DNA of 64,000 nt from Halobacillus karajensis (GTDB lineage Bacteria; Bacillota; Bacilli; Bacillales; Halobacillaceae), in assembly GCF_900108515.1 (NCBI RefSeq), contig NZ_FNWW01000004.1:310001-374000 (forward strand), given 5' to 3'. This document shows positions 61,802 to 64,000 of this stretch, piece by piece. The notes under the pieces are model-generated. The model searched no databases, had not been told where the DNA came from, and worked only from the letters and a program-made list of their open reading frames with translations. Numbering within the stretch: position 1 is the stretch's first letter; the number at the start of each line of letters is the position of its first letter. A program made the position numbers and the translations under genes.

Positions 61802-63061
61802 TTACATATCAGACAGTCGAACGGCTGCTGATAAATGATGTCCTTCTAAACCTTCTACATTTGATTGTTTAGTAGAATGATCAGCTAAATATTCTATTCC
61901 CTCACCAGTGATTTCCTGGTGTGTGGCTACCTTTACATAGTTTCCAACCCAAAGGCCTCCCGTATAGCGAGCAGCTTTCTGTGTCGGTAATGTGTGGTTC
62001 GTTCCAGAGACTTTATCAGAAAAAACCACAGAACTATCTGCACCAAGAAAGATCGATCCATAGTTAGTAAATTGATCCATAATACTTCTACTATCTTTTA
62101 GATGTAAATGAAGATGTTCAATAGCTATTTCATTACAAATTCTTATACCCTCATTCATAGACTCAGCATAAATCACTTCTCCCATATTAATCCAGGATTC
62201 GTGGGCAGGAGAATCTGAAGAGAACTCTTTGAGATAATTGTTAACCTCTTCTATTGTTTGGGTCGCTATTGTTCGAGAAGTAGATACTAGAAGCGCACGT
62301 GCATTTGGGTCATGTTCGGCTTGAGCTAATAAATCAGCCGCACATTTCTTAGGCTCAGCAGTCTCATCAGCAAAGACAAGAATCTCGCTTGGACCTGCAA
62401 TTAAATCGATACCCACCTTGCCGAAAACTTGTCTTTTAGCCTCAGCTACAAATCGATTACCCGGCCCTCCAATAACATCTACCTCTGGGATAGTTTCAGT
62501 CCCGTATGCCATTGCTGAAATAGCTTGCGCCCCACCAATGGCATAAATATGATCAGCACCTGAACACTTAAGTCCATACAGGACAGCGGGGTGAATTCCG
62601 CCTTTGTAGTTAGCCGGGCTGCAGGCTACAATTTGTTTAGCTCCCGCTACCTTTGCAGGGGCAACTACCATCGGACCAGACGAAAGGAGAGGGAAACGCC
62701 CTCCTGGAACGTATGCTCCAACCTTCTCGATTGGTATGATTTTATGGCCCATGCGAATTCCTGGTCCAAATTCTTTCTCAAAAGGAGTAAGACATTCAAG
62801 TTGTGCCTCCGCGAATGAGGATACTCTTTCTACCACACGCTCAATTAGTGTTTTTATTTCTGGAGAAAGTGAATTTGTACTCTCCTCAATTTCATCTTCA
62901 TCTACCTTCAAGGGCCGGAAAGAATTACTTAATGTTTCCTCATATTTCTTAACCGCTTCGTCTCCATTAGAGCGGACATTGGAAATAATGTCTTTTACAA
63001 TTTTCTCCGTGTCTGCCGATTGATCACTTTCTTGAATTTCAGCTCGTTTTAAGAATTCCAT
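61802..63061 (-). CDS. HisD-family dehydrogenase, sulfopropanediol dehydrogenase (HpsN)-like
   Basis: A 419-aa NAD-dependent dehydrogenase of the histidinol dehydrogenase family. The zinc/catalytic motif AGPSEILVFAD...LLAQAEHDPNA is present. The C-terminal region reads GTNHTLPTQKAARYTGGLWVGNYVKV, unlike the GPNHVLPT...RF pattern of true histidinol dehydrogenases and closer to HpsN and other catabolic relatives. It is not in a histidine operon. The ATG at 63061 is 8 nt after GGAGG. Likely role: oxidation of a polyol or sulfo-diol alcohol to an acid. Confidence 0.78.
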   Translation of the reverse strand: MEFLKRAEIQESDQSADTEKIVKDIISNVRSNGDEAVKKYEETLSNSFRPLKVDEDEIEESTNSLSPEIKTLIERVVERVSSFAEAQLECLTPFEKEFGPGIRMGHKIIPIEKVGAYVPGGRFPLLSSGPMVVAPAKVAGAKQIVACSPANYKGGIHPAVLYGLKCSGADHIYAIGGAQAISAMAYGTETIPEVDVIGGPGNRFVAEAKRQVFGKVGIDLIAGPSEILVFADETAEPKKCAADLLAQAEHDPNARALLVSTSRTIATQTIEEVNNYLKEFSSDSPAHESWINMGEVIYAESMNEGIRICNEIAIEHLHLHLKDSRSIMDQFTNYGSIFLGADSSVVFSDKVSGTNHTLPTQKAARYTGGLWVGNYVKVATHQEITGEGIEYLADHSTKQSNVEGLEGHHLSAAVRLSDM

Positions 63062-63099
63062 ATCTAATCCCTCCATTTTTTCTCATATTAATCATTTGA

Positions 63100-64000
63100 T
63101 TAGGAGACACCTGTGAAATTTCCATCTTCACTTGTATTAACACCGTCTTCCTGGTCTTCATCCTCGTTTGTCTCCATGTGAATTTGTCTTAATACTTCCA
63201 TGCCATCAAATAAAAACCATTCTTCGGTGATTTTTTCATCTTTAATCTTATAGTGGTTGATTCCATATATTTCGATAGGTTTACCACTTGGTGCTCCGAA
63301 GTATCCAGTACCTTCATGGATTCCTTGAATTCTCCAACGCACAGCAACATCATACTCGCCGTCTGTTTCTTTTTTGTTACAAGTAACACGATCGACCAAT
63401 ACTTTTGCATTGGGTACGGAAGCGAAGAAGCTGATGAACATACCTTGAATTTCATTAAATCCAACTAAGTCTCTATTACAAACAAAATGTAGAGTGGCAT
63501 TATCTTCATAAAACTCTTTAATATAATTAATGGATCGTCTTTCCCATATGCGATTAAAAACTTGCAGCATGAAATCACCAATTTCAAACCCTTTATGCTC
63601 CGGAACATAAACTTTAGGTGGCAACCCTACTTCTGCAGTTTCCGAAAGACCAAAGTTCAAAGGAGGAGCTAGTTTTTTTGTATTTTTAGCCATTATTTTC
63701 GCTACTTCAATTGGGTCATATCCCAACTGCAGAACGAGATGATACGTATCCATTACTAACCATTCTTCATAAATTTTATTGGAATGTATAAGGCAATCAG
63801 CCGTAGTGCGGAACATGACTTTTTTTCCTGTTGCAGGTCCGTAAAAGCTATCACCTGTATTGGTAGCTATGGAACGGCCACGGTGTGATGTGAAGAAACC
63901 ATCTTTATCATTACCGGACCACACTACACTCCAGCCTGAGCCCTTTCGATCAGGAAATGCCTGCAATGTCTGCAACGTGCCAGAAATCACTTCATTCACC
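63100..64000 (-). CDS. Tandem SnoaL-like (ester cyclase type) protein, 5' end outside the window
   Basis: At least 299 residues are visible. Two SnoaL/NTF2-like domains are seen: the end of one (TLQTLQAFPDRKG...YHLVLQLGY, about 1-95) and a complete second (about 140-270: FNRIWERRSINYIKEFYEDNATLH...FASVPNAKVLVDRV...EWFLFDGMEVL). The first lacks its usual N-terminal helix, so the GTG at 63999 is internal and the gene continues past the edge. The C-terminus is acidic. It ends 38 nt before the HisD-like gene. Reaction unknown. Confidence 0.75.
   Translation of the reverse strand, partial: VNEVISGTLQTLQAFPDRKGSGWSVVWSGNDKDGFFTSHRGRSIATNTGDSFYGPATGKKVMFRTTADCLIHSNKIYEEWLVMDTYHLVLQLGYDPIEVAKIMAKNTKKLAPPLNFGLSETAEVGLPPKVYVPEHKGFEIGDFMLQVFNRIWERRSINYIKEFYEDNATLHFVCNRDLVGFNEIQGMFISFFASVPNAKVLVDRVTCNKKETDGEYDVAVRWRIQGIHEGTGYFGAPSGKPIEIYGINHYKIKDEKITEEWFLFDGMEVLRQIHMETNEDEDQEDGVNTSEDGNFTGVS

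Noticed and set aside
61802-63061. HisD-family gene as part of histidine biosynthesis
   Set aside because: No other his gene is in the visible neighbourhood, and the C-terminal motif is of the catabolic type.
1-64000. CRISPR arrays, tRNA or rRNA genes, prophage or replication origin
   Set aside because: No regularly spaced repeats, cloverleaf sequences, rRNA motifs, phage structural genes or DnaA-box clusters were noticed anywhere in the window.

Overview
The window reads as chromosome from a spore-forming, low-GC Gram-positive of the family Bacillaceae, probably a moderately halophilic or marine genus such as Halobacillus or a close relative. The family-level call rests on sporulation and germination genes (spoIIAA/AB, dacF, spoIIM, a gerA-type operon), AGGAGG-type ribosome binding sites, and orthologues of B. 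subtilis YqkF, YqzK, YteJ, YoxD and YkuI. The genus is inference only. No rRNA, tRNA, CRISPR array or prophage was seen.

Region 1 (1-12.6 kb, nearly all minus strand) is conserved core. The order is yqkF (+), nudF, an EndoQ-like PHP nuclease, spoIIM, fur, yqzK, xerD, deoB, pupG, pdp, a HIT protein, dacF, spoIIAA and spoIIAB. It broadly follows the B. subtilis fur-xerD-drm-pupG-dacF-spoIIA neighbourhood. deoB, pupG and pdp form a nucleoside salvage operon. fur has a perfect PerR-type operator, and dacF-spoIIA has forespore/sigma-H style promoter candidates.

Region 2 (12.6-34.7 kb) is a mosaic: a DinB-like protein, a GT4 glycosyltransferase, a 14-TM multidrug transporter with operator-like palindromes, an internally deleted IS1182-type element, a DadA-like oxidase, RDD proteins, a MurE paralogue, a sigma-W-type sppA-yteJ operon, a GerA-type germination receptor operon, an SDR enzyme, a metNPQ methionine ABC transporter under a SAM-I (S-box) riboswitch, an FAD dehydrogenase, a GNAT protein and an EamA transporter.

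Region 3 (34.7-44.8 kb) holds a secreted type I pullulanase with a cre-like site, a YkuI-type EAL protein, a leaderless amidase/SPOR/glucosaminidase autolysin with a sigma-K-like promoter, and a translationally coupled pair of a GlcD-type FAD 2-hydroxyacid dehydrogenase and a BASS-family symporter.

Region 4 (45-64 kb) is accessory and partly decaying. It has a sugar uptake/catabolism operon (binding protein, two permeases, AraC regulator, TIM-barrel isomerase, Gfo/Idh/MocA dehydrogenase) preceded by an internally deleted isomerase pseudogene. A gene-poor stretch follows, with a leaderless endonuclease I flanked by a diverged direct repeat, a nucleotidyltransferase with a broken 5' end, DUF4260 and DUF1643 genes or remnants, dsdA, an HNH nuclease and a MazG-like protein. 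At the end lie an orphan sugar-binding lipoprotein, a HisD-family dehydrogenase of the HpsN-like type and a tandem SnoaL-like protein cut by the window edge.

The most interesting items are the GlcD-BASS pair, the HisD/SnoaL/binding-protein cluster, the leaderless fused autolysin, the MurE paralogue without the DNPR motif, several readable pseudogenes, and long palindromes that are not ordinary terminators. I found no clearly new multi-gene defence or signalling system.
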